Source: Chitinimonas koreensis
Lineage (GTDB): Bacteria; Pseudomonadota; Gammaproteobacteria; Burkholderiales; Chitinimonadaceae
Direction: 5' to 3'
Assembly (NCBI RefSeq): GCF_014353015.1
Contig: NZ_CP060704.1
Span: 3,559,001-3,623,000 of the forward strand
Length of the DNA stretch: 64,000 nucleotides
The notes below the pieces were generated by a model. The model was given only the letters and a program-made list of their open reading frames with translations. It was not told the DNA's origin and searched no databases. A program made the translations under genes and the position numbers. This document shows, one piece after another, positions 23,961-33,836 of this stretch (the first letter of the stretch is position 1; each line of letters opens with the position of its first letter).

Positions 23961-24959
23961 TCAGCCCCCGGTCTGCGCCATGAAGCGGACGATCTTGGCC
24001 GGCTGGCTGCCGAAGTCGTGCCGCTCGGGCTTGGCGGCGATGCCGGCCAGGATGGCGGCGGTCAGTTCGCCGTCGTCGGCGCCGGCGCGCATCAGGGCGC
24101 CGAGCGGCACCCGGTCGTCCTGACCCAGGCAGAGGTAGAGCGTGCCGTCGACGCCGAGCCGCACCCGGTTGCAGGCGGCGCAGAAATGCTGCGACATCGG
24201 CGTGATCACGCCCAGGCTCATGCCGCCGGCCGGCGCCACCCAGTAGCGGGCCGGTCCGGCGCCCTGGCCCTTGATCTCGGGCAGCAGGCCGAAGCGTTCG
24301 GCCAGCCGCAGGCCGAAGGCGCTGAGGTCGATGCCGCGCGCGGCGCGGCCGGTGTCGCCGACCGGCATCGGCTCGATCAGCCGCAGCACGAAGCCGTGCT
24401 CGAGCGCGAAGCCGGCCATGCGCACCACGTCGTCCTCGTTGACGCCGGCCTGCACCACCATGTTGAGCTTGATCGGCGCGAAGCCGGCCGCCTTGGCCGC
24501 GGCGAGGCCGGCCAGCACGTCGGCCAGGCAGTCGCGGCCGGTGATGCGGGCGAAGCAGCCGGGGTCGAGCGTGTCGAGGCTGACGTTGAGGCGCCGCACG
24601 CCGGCCGCCTTGAGTGCCGCCGCATGCTGCGCCAGCCGGGTGCCGTTGCTCGACAGCGACAGGTCGTCGAGCCCGGGCAGCGCCGCCAGCGCGGCGGCCA
24701 GCCCGGTCACGCCGCGCCGCAGCAGCGGCTCGCCGCCGGTGAGCCGTACCTTGCGCACGCCGAGCCGCACGAACAGGCCGACCAGCCGGGCCATCTCGGC
24801 GTGGGACAGCCAGTTGGCCGGCTCCTCGTAGCCCTTGAAGCCCTTGGGCAGGCAGTAGGTGCAGCGCAGGTCGCAGCGATCGGTCACCGACACGCGCAGG
24901 TAGTCGATGCGGCGCCGGTAGGGGTCGATCAGGACGGGCGGGGTGGAGTCGGCGTTCAT
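23961..24959 (-). CDS. moaA: GTP 3',8-cyclase MoaA, first step of molybdopterin synthesis
   Basis: 332 residues, radical SAM. N-terminal cluster C29, C33, C36 in TDRCDLRCTYC; C-terminal cluster in FCAACNRVRL...LYLCLG; the C-terminal Gly-Gly (AQTGG) needed for activity is present. Converts GTP to 3',8-cyclo-7,8-dihydro-GTP. First gene of moaA-can-mobB-moaD. No moaC or moeA in the window. Confidence 0.95.
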   Translation of the reverse strand: MNADSTPPVLIDPYRRRIDYLRVSVTDRCDLRCTYCLPKGFKGYEEPANWLSHAEMARLVGLFVRLGVRKVRLTGGEPLLRRGVTGLAAALAALPGLDDLSLSSNGTRLAQHAAALKAAGVRRLNVSLDTLDPGCFARITGRDCLADVLAGLAAAKAAGFAPIKLNMVVQAGVNEDDVVRMAGFALEHGFVLRLIEPMPVGDTGRAARGIDLSAFGLRLAERFGLLPEIKGQGAGPARYWVAPAGGMSLGVITPMSQHFCAACNRVRLGVDGTLYLCLGQDDRVPLGALMRAGADDGELTAAILAGIAAKPERHDFGSQPAKIVRFMAQTGG

Positions 24960-25102
24960 GGCGGCAACCGGGGGAGTCTTGCGTCCATTGTCCGCAGTGG
25001 CCGGGGCGGGGGTATTCGCTGGTGGGACTAGTTATTTCGGCGGGGCGTGGGGTGAAGGAGTGCTGGTCGAATCCATCACCGGTAGCGCTGACTGAACCGC
25101 CG

Positions 25103-25437
25103 CTCCCTCACCCTGCCCTCTCCCGGGGGAGAGGGTGGCGCAGTGCAGCGTCGCGGTCGGCCCTTCATTCATGCGGCGCCATACCCTTTGCTGAACTTCA
25201 AACCACAGCCACGTCAGATCGCGCTGCCGTTCCCTCTCCCTCCGGGAGAGGGCTAGGGTGAGGGAGCGTCCGTCGAATGCTCACTGCCTGCCGAACGCCG
25301 CGTGCTTCCTTCTCCGCGCGCGGGAGAAGGTGGCCCGGAGGGCCGGATGAGGGCTGGTTCATCAAACCACAGCCCTCACCCTCCCGTTTCTGCAAGGCAG
25401 AAACGGGTGCCTCTCCCGTGCACGGGAGAGGGGCCTT
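25103..25437. repeat. Modular CTCTCCCGGGAGAG-type palindromic repeats; no gene in 24960-25495
   Basis: Contains the palindromes seen at 12.9-13.6 kb, including CGTTTCTGC/GCAGAAACG and CTCTCCCGTGCACGGGAGAG, in the same module order. Short open frames running through them are not genes. Confidence 0.8.
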
Positions 25438-25495
25438 TCTAGGTCCGCGTCAGGCTTGGGCCGTTCGCGGCGGAGGCATCCGCCAAACCCGCGGC

Positions 25496-25904
25496 TCACC
25501 GCAACACCAGCAACTCCCCTCCCGATCGAACGCCAGCAAGCCCTGCAGCCGGCCATGGCGCAGCCCTCGACCATGCGATGCAGCTGCCGGTCGATTTCGA
25601 CTTCGCCCGGCCCCTGCCCGCCGCGGCCGGACAGGCTGGCGGCGAACATCAGCTGCCAGCGCCGGCCCAGCCGCTGGCCCTCGGCCTCCTCGCGCAGCGC
25701 GGCGAAGTCGGACAGCTCGTCGGGCGACTTGTCCACGCACATCAAGGGCGCGATCGCGCCGCCATGGCCGGCGGCGTAGGCCGCCCGCTGGGCCGCGTCG
25801 GCCTGCTCGGGCAGCTCGCCGGCGGCGAATACGAACAGCAGCCGCTGCGGCTGGTCCTGCGTGCGCGCGGCGTGGAGGAAATCGGTGTAGGAGGCGATGG
25901 ACAT
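25496..25904 (-). CDS. Small conserved protein, often mislabelled ribonucleotide reductase subunit alpha; two apparent 1-base deletions
   Basis: Reading MSIASYTDFLHAARTQDQPQ...LMCVDKSPDELSDF...FAASLSGRGG matches a conserved betaproteobacterial family of ~135 residues. The family end should read LQGLLAFDREGELLVLR. Here that end is split over other frames: one missing base near 25550 (AGGCTGCAG on the minus strand) and one in the GGGG run at 25516-25519. Adding both gives a clean 136-residue protein ending at the TGA at 25496. Function unknown; the common database label is not supported by any reductase motif. Sequencing error is the likely cause. Confidence 0.65.
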
Positions 25905-26039
25905 GGCGGGTTCCAATGAAATGGCCACCCTGCGCGGGCAACCGGTGCGGCGGCGGCGACCGGTGCAGCAATGGCCGCCGTGGCGACAATGACGGCAATG
26001 GCATCCGTGGCAACGACGGCGGCGGCCGAGGGCTGGACT

Positions 26040-26786
26040 TCACTGCACCAGCAGGCTCTCGGCGCCCTCGAGCTCGATGCCCTCGATGCGCGCGCGGCCG
26101 ACCAGCAGCTGCAGGTACTGGCGCCAGGCGGTGTCCTGGCTGGCCTGGTGCAGCGCGGCGGCGATGGTCTCGGCCACCCGCTCGTAGGGCAGCAGCCGGC
26201 CCTCGGCGCGGCGGCCGGTGCGCACGATGTGCAGGCCGAAACGGGTTTCGAGCAGGCGCGGCAGGATCTGGCCGGGCTGCATGGCGAACAGCACCCGCTC
26301 GAACTCGGGCACGGTGTCGCCGCGGCCGAGCTGGCCCAGGTTGCCGCCCAGCTCGCCCGACGGGCAGTTGGACAGCGCCCGCGCGCGCTCCTCGAAGCGC
26401 TCCGGCTCGGCCAGCAGTTCGGCCAGCGTGCGCTCGGCCAGCGCGCGCAAAGCCGCCAGCGGCACCCGCAGCGTGACCTGGAACAGGATGTGGCCGGCCT
26501 CGACCAGCTCGCCCACGGTGAAGTGCTCGGGATGCTGGCGGTAGTGGCGCCGGCAGGTCTCCTCGTCGGGCAGCGGCACCGGCGCCTCGGCCGCCAGCAA
26601 CGCGGCGATCGCCGCCTCCTCGCCGGCGGCCGGCAGGCCGAGCCGGTGCGCCTCGTCCAGCAGCACCCGCCGCAGCACCAGCGCGGTGGCGGCGCGCCGC
26701 AGCGGGTTGGGCGCATCGCGGTGGCCGGGCAGTTCGCGTTCCATGTCGGCGTCGCTCAGTTCGACGCCATTGACGATGACGGGCAT
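26040..26786 (-). CDS. Parvulin-type peptidyl-prolyl isomerase (NifM/PpiC-like) of the nar operon
   Basis: 248 residues. N-terminal helical region (about 1-100) and a parvulin domain (about 110-215) with EAGHILFQVTL, LSNCPSGELGGNLGQLGRGDTVPEFE and TRFGLHIVR. A PPIase of this sort is the usual last gene of narGHJI in Pseudomonas and relatives and may help fold the reductase. The ATG at 26786 follows gaggagagcgag; an earlier ATG at 26807 lacks such a site. No signal peptide, so it is cytoplasmic. Confidence 0.88.
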   Translation of the reverse strand: MPVIVNGVELSDADMERELPGHRDAPNPLRRAATALVLRRVLLDEAHRLGLPAAGEEAAIAALLAAEAPVPLPDEETCRRHYRQHPEHFTVGELVEAGHILFQVTLRVPLAALRALAERTLAELLAEPERFEERARALSNCPSGELGGNLGQLGRGDTVPEFERVLFAMQPGQILPRLLETRFGLHIVRTGRRAEGRLLPYERVAETIAAALHQASQDTAWRQYLQLLVGRARIEGIELEGAESLLVQ

Positions 26787-26832
26787 CTCGCTCTCCTCGC
26801 GAGGCACGGCGCCGCGCGGGCGCCGCGGGGGT

Positions 26833-27516
26833 TCAGCGCGGCCGCACCAATTGCCAGGCGCGGCCCAGGTAGCCGACCGAGGCGAAGCCGCTCCAGACGT
26901 GCACCAGCCGGGTGAAGGGGAAGATCACGAACAGGCTCATGCCCATGAACAGGTGGGCCTTGAACAGCCAGTGCGCCTCGGCGACGAAGGCGGCAGCGTC
27001 GCCGCGGAAGGTGATCACGTGCTGGGCCCAGCTCATCAGCAGCACCATCATGTGGCCGTCCATATGGCCGGCCGAGACGAAGATGGTCGACAGCCCGAGC
27101 AGCAGCGTGGCCAGGATCCACAGCAGCAGCACCTTGTCGCCGAAACGGGTGACCGCGCGCAGCCGCGAGTCGCCCAGCCGGCGGTGCAGCAGGATGGCCA
27201 GGCCGACGAGGCACAGGCCGCCCATCACGCCGCCGGCCGCCATGGCGAAGCCCTGCTTGAAGCCGTGGCTGACGCCGAGCGCGTCCCACACCGCCACCGG
27301 CGTGAGCAGGCCGGCCAGGTGGCCGAAAAAGAGGCCGATGATGCCGACGTGGAACAGGATGTTGCCCAGCCGCAGGTTGCCGCGGTGCAGCAGCTGCGAG
27401 CTGTCGCTCTTCCAGCCGTATTGCTCGCGCTCGAAGCGCGCCAGGCTGCCGAACAGGAAGATGGCCAGCGCGATATAGGGGTAGATGCCGAAGACGAACT
27501 GGTGCAGGTAGCTCAT
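26833..27516 (-). CDS. narI: Respiratory nitrate reductase gamma subunit (cytochrome b)
   Basis: 227 residues, five membrane spans. The haem ligands are in place: H56 and H66 in the second span, H188 and H206 in the fifth (E. coli H56, H66, H187, H205). It oxidises quinol at the outer face and passes electrons to NarH. Typical length. Confidence 0.96.
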   Translation of the reverse strand: MSYLHQFVFGIYPYIALAIFLFGSLARFEREQYGWKSDSSQLLHRGNLRLGNILFHVGIIGLFFGHLAGLLTPVAVWDALGVSHGFKQGFAMAAGGVMGGLCLVGLAILLHRRLGDSRLRAVTRFGDKVLLLWILATLLLGLSTIFVSAGHMDGHMMVLLMSWAQHVITFRGDAAAFVAEAHWLFKAHLFMGMSLFVIFPFTRLVHVWSGFASVGYLGRAWQLVRPR

Positions 27517-27533
27517 GGGGATGCTCCCGGGAT

Positions 27534-28178
27534 TCAATGCGCGCGCGGCGCGTGGGGATGGAAGCGGACGGTGTGCAGGCCGCCCGGCTGCGGCCGGAGC
27601 AGCGGTTCGACGCCGTCGGCGCCGGGGCCGAAGGTCTCCAGCGCTTCGTCCATGTCGCGCACCGGCGGGTCGGTCCGTTCCTGCGGCACCACCGGCGTGA
27701 GGCTGCACAGCACGGCGAACGCCGCGCCGTAGGGGCTCTCGTCGCGCGCCAGCCGGCGGCCGATGGCGGCCAGCACGTGGATCGCGTCGCCGAGCAGCGC
27801 CTGCGCCAGCTCGGGCTCGACCAGGCTCAGGTATTCGAGGAACAGCGGCACGTGGTCGGGCAGCTCGGCCACGCCGGGCTCGAAGCCGTGGCGGCGGTAT
27901 TCCTCGAGCAGGTCGACCATGGCCTGGCCGCGGTCGCGGCTTTCGCCGTGGACGTGCTCGAACAGGTGCAGCGAATGGGCCGGGTTGCGGTCGAAGGTGG
28001 CGACGTAGTTCTCCTGCAGCGCGATCAGGCCGTGGCCGGCCAGGAGATCGGTCAAGGGTTGCAGCGCGTCGCGCGCCGCCGGGTGTTCGGCCAGCGCCGC
28101 GTCGATCTCGGCGCGGGCGTCCAGCAGGTCCTGCTCGGGGTAGCTCAGCAGGGCGGACAGGATGCGGTAAAGGCTCAT
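27534..28178 (-). CDS. narJ: Nitrate reductase molybdenum cofactor assembly chaperone NarJ
   Basis: 214 residues; TorD/NarJ-type helical chaperone with LSALLSYPEQDLL at the start and the motif PDHVPLFLEYLS. It holds apo-NarGH until the molybdenum cofactor is inserted. The start at 28178 follows cgaggagcacgcc. Confidence 0.94.
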   Translation of the reverse strand: MSLYRILSALLSYPEQDLLDARAEIDAALAEHPAARDALQPLTDLLAGHGLIALQENYVATFDRNPAHSLHLFEHVHGESRDRGQAMVDLLEEYRRHGFEPGVAELPDHVPLFLEYLSLVEPELAQALLGDAIHVLAAIGRRLARDESPYGAAFAVLCSLTPVVPQERTDPPVRDMDEALETFGPGADGVEPLLRPQPGGLHTVRFHPHAPRAH

Positions 28179-28254
28179 GGCGTGCTCCTCGAAGCGGACT
28201 GGGGAAAGCGGCACGGCGCGACGTACCGGACGGCCGGCCGCCCTCCCCGGCCGC

Positions 28255-29823
28255 TTACTCTTCAGTGGTCACCGGCTGTTTGCGCGACTTGGGCATGTCG
28301 ACGAAGATCACGCTGCCCTGCGGCTTCTTGCCGAACAGCGAGCCGTCCGACGTGCCGCCCGAGCAGCCGTTGCCGAAGGTGAAGCCGCAGCTGCCCTTGT
28401 CGTTGAAGCTGTCCTCGACCAGTTCCTTGTGGCTGGTCGGGATCACGAAGCGGTCCTCGTAGTTGGCGATGGCCATGGTCTGGTACATGTCCTCGACCGT
28501 GGCGGGGTCGAGCCCGACCCGCTGCAGCAGCGCCGCCTCGCCCTGGCCGCGCAGCACCTCGCCGCGCTTGTAGGCGCGCATCGCCAGCATCCGTTCGAGC
28601 GCGGTCACCACCGGCTTCTCCTTGCCGGCGGTCAGCAGGTTGGCCAGGTAGCGCACCGGGATGCGCAGCGACGAGACGTCGGGGATGATGCTGTCGCCGA
28701 AGGTGCGGTGCGGCATGCGGCCGGCCTCGGCGGCCGACTGGATCGGCGACAGCGGCGGGATGTACCAGACCATCGGCAGCGTGCGGTACTCGGGATGCAG
28801 CGGGAAGGCCACCTTCCATTCGCAGGCCATCTTGTAGACCGGCGACTTGCGCGCCGCCTCGAGCCAGCTGTCGGGGATGCCCTGCCGCCGCGCCTCGGCG
28901 ATCACCGCCGGCGAATGCGGGTCGAGGAAGACCTTGAGCTGCGCCTCGTACAGGTCCTGCTCGTCGGCGGTGGCGGCCGCCTGCTCGATCAGGTCGGCGT
29001 CGTACAGCAGCACGCCGAGGTAGCGGATGCGGCCGACGCAGGTCTCGGAGCAGACCGTGGGCTGGCCGGCCTCGATGCGCGGGAAGCAGAAGGTGCACTT
29101 CTCGGCCTTGCCGCTCTGCCAGTTGTAATAGATCTTCTTGTAGGGGCAGCCGGAGATGCACATGCGCCAGCCGCGGCACTTGTCCTGGTCGACCAGCACG
29201 ATGCCGTCGTCCTCGCGCTTGTAGATCGAGCCCGACGGGCAGGAGGCGACGCAGGCCGGGTTCAGGCAGTGCTCGCACAAACGCGGCAGATACATCATGA
29301 AAGTGTTCTCGAAGGTCGCGTACATCTCCTTCTGCACGCCTTCGAACAAGGCGTCGCGGCTGCGCGAAGCGAACTCGCCGCCGAGGTCATCCTCCCAGTT
29401 CGGGCCCCACTCGATCTTGTCCATCTTCCTGCCGGTGATCACCGACACCGGCCGCGCGGTCGGCGGCGTCTGGCTCAAGGGCGCCTTCTTCAGGTGCTCG
29501 TAGTCGTAGGTGAACGGCTCGTAGTAGTCGTCGATGGCCGGCAGGTTGGGGTTGGCGAACAGGTTGGCCAGGATCTTCAGCCGGCCGCCCTGGCGCGGCT
29601 CCAGCCGGCCGTCGGCGCGGCGGCGCCAGCCGCCCTTCCATTTCTCCTGGTTCTCCCATTCCTTCGGATAGCCGATGCCAGGCTTGGTCTCGACATTGTT
29701 GAACCAGGCGTACTCGACGCCATCGCGGCTGGTCCAGACGTTCTTGCAGGTGACGGAACAGGTATGGCAGCCGATGCACTTGTCGAGGTTCAGCACCATG
29801 CCGACCTGGGCGCGGATCTTCAT
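28255..29823 (-). CDS. narH: Respiratory nitrate reductase beta subunit (Fe-S)
   Basis: 522 residues. First cluster cysteines C16, C19, C22, C26; further ferredoxin motifs CEHCLNPACVASCP and CRGWRMCISGCP, where Trp replaces a cysteine as usual for the [3Fe-4S] site of NarH. It moves electrons from NarI to NarG. The ATG overlaps the narG stop (ATGA). Confidence 0.97.
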   Translation of the reverse strand: MKIRAQVGMVLNLDKCIGCHTCSVTCKNVWTSRDGVEYAWFNNVETKPGIGYPKEWENQEKWKGGWRRRADGRLEPRQGGRLKILANLFANPNLPAIDDYYEPFTYDYEHLKKAPLSQTPPTARPVSVITGRKMDKIEWGPNWEDDLGGEFASRSRDALFEGVQKEMYATFENTFMMYLPRLCEHCLNPACVASCPSGSIYKREDDGIVLVDQDKCRGWRMCISGCPYKKIYYNWQSGKAEKCTFCFPRIEAGQPTVCSETCVGRIRYLGVLLYDADLIEQAAATADEQDLYEAQLKVFLDPHSPAVIAEARRQGIPDSWLEAARKSPVYKMACEWKVAFPLHPEYRTLPMVWYIPPLSPIQSAAEAGRMPHRTFGDSIIPDVSSLRIPVRYLANLLTAGKEKPVVTALERMLAMRAYKRGEVLRGQGEAALLQRVGLDPATVEDMYQTMAIANYEDRFVIPTSHKELVEDSFNDKGSCGFTFGNGCSGGTSDGSLFGKKPQGSVIFVDMPKSRKQPVTTEE

Positions 29824-32800
29824 TTGGCGACTCCTTCTTCGTCCTCGATGCGCGGGCCTTCGAGCCACGCCACCTTCTTCATCTTGCGCAGCACCACGAA
29901 TTCGTCGCGGTTGCTGCCGACCGTGCCGTAGTAGTTGAAGCCGTAGGCCTGCTGGGCGTAGCCGCCGATCATGTGGGTCGGCTTGAGCACGGTGCGGGTC
30001 ACCGAGTTGTGGATGCCGCCGCGCTTGCCGCTGGTCTCGGCGCCGGGCACGTTCACGATCTTTTCCTGGGCGTGGTACATCAGGCACATGCCCTGCGGCA
30101 CGCGCTGGCTCACCACCACCCGGGCGGTCAGCGTGCCGTTGACGTTGAACACCTCGACCCAGTCGTTGTCGACGATGCCGGCCCGCTTGGCCTCGGCCTC
30201 CGAGATCCACACGTGCGGGCCGCCGCGGCTCAGCGTCAGCATGCGCAGGTTGTCCGAATAGGTGCTGTGGATGCCCCACTTCTGGTGCGGCGTGATCCAG
30301 TTCAGCACCAGCTCGTGCTCGCCGTTCGGATGGCGGCCCAGCATCGGCGCCACGGTGCGGGTGTCGATGGCCGGCTTGTAGACGCAGCTGCCCTCGCCGA
30401 AATCGAGCATCCAGCGGTGGTCCTGGTAGAACTGCTGGCGGCCGGTCAGCGTGCGCCAGGGGATCAGCTCGTGGACGTTGGTGTAGCCGGCGTTGTAGCT
30501 GACCTCTTCCGATTCCAGCCCCGACCAGGTCGGCGCCGAGATGATCTTGCGCGGCTGGGCCTGCACGTCGCGGAAGCGAATCTTGTCGTGCTCGCGGCCG
30601 ACCGCCAGGTGGCTGTGGTCGCGGCCGGTGATCTTGCCGAGCGCCTGCCAGGCCTTGACCGAGACGTGGCCGTTGGTCTCCGGCGCGAAGGTCAGGATCA
30701 TCTCGGCCGCGTCGATCGCGGTCTCGAGCCGCGGCCGGCCCTGGCTCACGCCCGGCTCGGTCACCGTGCGGGTCAGGCCGGCGATCTCCTGCACCTCGTG
30801 GCCGGTATCCCAGCTGATGCCCTTGCCGCCGTTGCCGAGCTTGTCCAGCAGCGGGCCGATCGAGGTGAACTTCTTGTAGATCGCGCGGTAGTCGCGCTCG
30901 ACCACCGTCATGTTCGGCGCGGTCTTGCCCGGCACCAGCGCGCATTCGCCGTGCTTCCAGTCGCGCGGCTCGAGCGGCTGGCCCAGCTCGCCCGGGGTGT
31001 CGTGCAACAGCGGCGTCAGCACCAGGTCCTTGCGGGTGCCGAGGTAGTCGCCGCCGATCTCGCTGAACTTGCGCGCCAGCAGCTTGTAGATCTCCCAGTC
31101 GGTCTTGCTCTCCCACAACGGTTGCACCGCCTCGCTCAGCGGGTGGATGAAGGGGTGCATGTCCGAGGTGTTGAGGTCGTCCTTCTCGTACCAGGTCGCG
31201 GTCGGCAGCACGATGTCGCCGTAGAGGCAGGTGGTGCTCATGCGGAAGTCGAGCACGGTCAGGAGGTCGAGCTTGCCCTCGGCCGCCTGCTCGCGGTAGC
31301 GCACCTCGCTGGGCCGGATCGCGTCGGCCTCGTCGCCGAACAGCGCGTTCTGGGTGCCGAGCAGGTATTTGAGGAAGTACTCGTGGCCCTTGCCGCTGGA
31401 GCCCAGGATGTTGGAGCGCCAGACGAACAGGTTGCGCGGGAAGTTGGCCGGGTTGTCCGGGTCGTCGCAGCTCATGTTGAGCCGGCCGGCCTGCAGCTGC
31501 TCGGCGGCGTAGGCGACCGGATCCTTGCCTGCCGCCAGCGCGGCATCGACCACGTCGAGCGGATTGGTTTCGAGCTGCGGCGCCGACGGCAGCCAGCCCA
31601 TGCGCTCGGACTTGGCGTTGAGGTCGATCAGGCTCATGTGGCCGTAGCGCGCGCGGTCGGCGGTCGGCGACAGGATCTCGTCGACCTCGAGCTTCTCGTG
31701 CCGCCACTGGCTGGTGTGGGCGTAGAAGAAGCTGGTGCCGTTCATCTGCCGCGGCGGCCGCGACCAGTCGGTGGCGAAGGCCAGCGGCGCCCAGCCGAAC
31801 TGCGGCCGCAGCTTTTCCTGGCCGACGTAGTGGGCCCAGCCGCCGCCGCTCTGGCCGACGCAGCCGCACATCATCAGCATGTTGATGATGCCGCGGTAGG
31901 TCATGTCCATGTGGTACCAGTGGTTCAGCGCGGCGCCGACGATCACCATGCTCTTGCCGCGGCTGTCGTGGGCGTTCTGGGCGAACTCGCGGGCGACCTG
32001 GATCACCAGTTCGGGCTTCACCGAGGTGTGCTTCTCCTGCCAGGCCGGCGTGTAGGGCACGTCGTCGTCGTAACTGCCGGCGACGTTGCCGCCGCCGAGG
32101 CCGCGGTCCAGCCCGTAGTTGGCCAGTTGCAGGTCGAAGACGGTGGCGACCAGCGCCTCGCTGCCGTCGGCCAGCGCGATGCGCCGGACCGGCACGTTGC
32201 GCACCAGCAGTTCGTCGTGCTCGCCGCCGAAGTAGGGAAAGCCGACGCCGGCCACGTCGTCGCGGCAGTCGATCAGGCTCAGCAGCGGATCGACCGCGCG
32301 GCCGCTGCCGCCGTCCTTCAGCTCGAGGTTCCAGCGGCCGACCTTGGCGCCGCCGTCGACCTTGTCCTCGCCCCAGCGGAAACCGATGGCGCCGTTGGGC
32401 ACCACCAGCTCGCCGGTGGCGGCATCGATCTGCAGCGTCTTCCAGTCCGGGTTGTTGGCCTCGCCGTGGTCGCCGGCCAGGTGGGCGGCGCGCAGGAAGT
32501 GGTCGGGCACCAGGCAGCCGTTGCGCTCCTTCAGCAGCACCAGCATCGGCATGTCGGTGTACTGCCTGGCGTAGTCGCGGAAGTAGGCCGACTGGCCGCC
32601 GAGGTGGAATTCCTTGAGGATCACGTGGCCCATCGCCATCGCCAGCGCGGCGTCGGTGCCCTGCCTGGGCGCCAGCCAGATGTCGCCGAACTTGACCATC
32701 TCGCCGAAGTCGCTGGAGATCGCCACCGTCTTGGTGCCCTTGTAGCGGACCTCGGTATAGAAGTGGGCGTCCGGCGTGCGCGTCATCGGCACGTTCGAGC

Positions 32801-33557
32801 CCCAGACCAGCAGGTAGCTGGCGTTGTACCAGTCGGCCGATTCGGGCACGTCGGTCTGCTCGCCCCAGATCTGCGGGCTGGCCGGCGGCAGGTCGCAATA
32901 CCAGTCGTAGAAGCTCAGGCAGACCCCGCCCAGCAGGCTCAGGTAGCGCGCGCCGGCGGCGTAGCTGACCATCGACATGGCCGGGATCGGCGAGAAGCCG
33001 ACCACCCGGTCGGGGCCGTACTGCTTGATGGTGAAGGCGTTGGCGGCCGCGATGATCTCGGTGGCGGTATCCCAGTCGGCCCGCACGAAGCCGCCCTGGC
33101 CGCGCACGCTCTTGTAGCGCGCCGCCTTGGCCGGGTCCTGGCTGATCGAGGCCCAGGCCGCGACCGGGTCGAGCGTCTTGCGCGCCTCGCGCCACATCTC
33201 GATCAGCCGGCCGCGGATCATCGGGTATTTCACGCGCTGGGCCGAATAGACGTACCAGCTGTAGGAAGCGCCGCGCGGGCAGCCGCGCGGCTCGTGGTTG
33301 GGCAGGTCGGGCCGGGTGCGCGGATAGTCGGTCTGCTGGGTCTCCCAGGTGATCAGGCCGTTCTTCACGTACACCTTCCAGCTGCACGAGCCGGTGCAGT
33401 TCACGCCGTGGGTGGAGCGGACGATCTTGTCGTGCTGCCAGCGCGAACGGTAGCCGTCCTCCCACTTGCGGTCCTCGTCCACCACCGCGCCGTGGCCGTC
33501 CGCGAAGGTGGACTGCACGCGCGACATGAACTTCAGTCGATCCAGAAAATGACTCAT
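29820..33557 (-). CDS. narG: Respiratory nitrate reductase alpha subunit (Mo-bisMGD)
   Basis: 1245 residues, full length. N-terminal [4Fe-4S] ligands H50, C54, C58, C93 (HGVNCTGSCSW) as in NarG. GEQTDVPESADWYNAS holds the region of the molybdenum-ligating aspartate. Cytoplasmic catalytic subunit reducing nitrate to nitrite. The ATG follows catggagaacaacg. It is separated from narK2 by about 1.1 kb with a small ORF and two groups of repeats, so it may need its own promoter; none is clear. Confidence 0.98.
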   Translation of the reverse strand: MSHFLDRLKFMSRVQSTFADGHGAVVDEDRKWEDGYRSRWQHDKIVRSTHGVNCTGSCSWKVYVKNGLITWETQQTDYPRTRPDLPNHEPRGCPRGASYSWYVYSAQRVKYPMIRGRLIEMWREARKTLDPVAAWASISQDPAKAARYKSVRGQGGFVRADWDTATEIIAAANAFTIKQYGPDRVVGFSPIPAMSMVSYAAGARYLSLLGGVCLSFYDWYCDLPPASPQIWGEQTDVPESADWYNASYLLVWGSNVPMTRTPDAHFYTEVRYKGTKTVAISSDFGEMVKFGDIWLAPRQGTDAALAMAMGHVILKEFHLGGQSAYFRDYARQYTDMPMLVLLKERNGCLVPDHFLRAAHLAGDHGEANNPDWKTLQIDAATGELVVPNGAIGFRWGEDKVDGGAKVGRWNLELKDGGSGRAVDPLLSLIDCRDDVAGVGFPYFGGEHDELLVRNVPVRRIALADGSEALVATVFDLQLANYGLDRGLGGGNVAGSYDDDVPYTPAWQEKHTSVKPELVIQVAREFAQNAHDSRGKSMVIVGAALNHWYHMDMTYRGIINMLMMCGCVGQSGGGWAHYVGQEKLRPQFGWAPLAFATDWSRPPRQMNGTSFFYAHTSQWRHEKLEVDEILSPTADRARYGHMSLIDLNAKSERMGWLPSAPQLETNPLDVVDAALAAGKDPVAYAAEQLQAGRLNMSCDDPDNPANFPRNLFVWRSNILGSSGKGHEYFLKYLLGTQNALFGDEADAIRPSEVRYREQAAEGKLDLLTVLDFRMSTTCLYGDIVLPTATWYEKDDLNTSDMHPFIHPLSEAVQPLWESKTDWEIYKLLARKFSEIGGDYLGTRKDLVLTPLLHDTPGELGQPLEPRDWKHGECALVPGKTAPNMTVVERDYRAIYKKFTSIGPLLDKLGNGGKGISWDTGHEVQEIAGLTRTVTEPGVSQGRPRLETAIDAAEMILTFAPETNGHVSVKAWQALGKITGRDHSHLAVGREHDKIRFRDVQAQPRKIISAPTWSGLESEEVSYNAGYTNVHELIPWRTLTGRQQFYQDHRWMLDFGEGSCVYKPAIDTRTVAPMLGRHPNGEHELVLNWITPHQKWGIHSTYSDNLRMLTLSRGGPHVWISEAEAKRAGIVDNDWVEVFNVNGTLTARVVVSQRVPQGMCLMYHAQEKIVNVPGAETSGKRGGIHNSVTRTVLKPTHMIGGYAQQAYGFNYYGTVGSNRDEFVVLRKMKKVAWLEGPRIEDEEGVAK

Positions 33558-33836
33558 CGTTGTTCTCCATGGCGGCCACCCGCGGCGGCCCCGGCTGCGA
33601 TTGGGACGCTGCCAATTTAGGGCCTGGCCGGATGGCGGCCCATTCATCGGTGGAGGAAGATGGCGAAGGCAGTCGGACTAGGCCGGCTAGGTCGGAAGGA
33701 CTAGTCCGGCGACGATGCAGCACGGCCGTGTCGCGGCGCATTCAGGCCGGGACGGCCGTACGGGGGCGTTCGCGTCGGGGCGGCGGAGCGGAAAGAAAAG
33801 GATTCGAAGGGATCGGCGCGCGCGGCGGCGACACCT

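Noticed and set aside
25362..25928. A 188-codon protein running into the repeats at 25.4 kb
   Set aside because: Its last third translates repeat sequence; the conserved family end lies in other frames and stops at 25496.
29973..33620. 1215-codon open frame on the plus strand opposite narG
   Set aside because: It exactly shadows narG; GC-rich codon use leaves the complementary frame free of stops. Composition is Ala/Arg/Gln/Val/His-biased without any motif.
28255..33741. Single 1828-codon minus-strand frame covering narH and an out-of-frame narG
   Set aside because: Only its last 522 codons are narH; the upstream part is the wrong frame of narG. The narH ATG overlaps the true narG stop.
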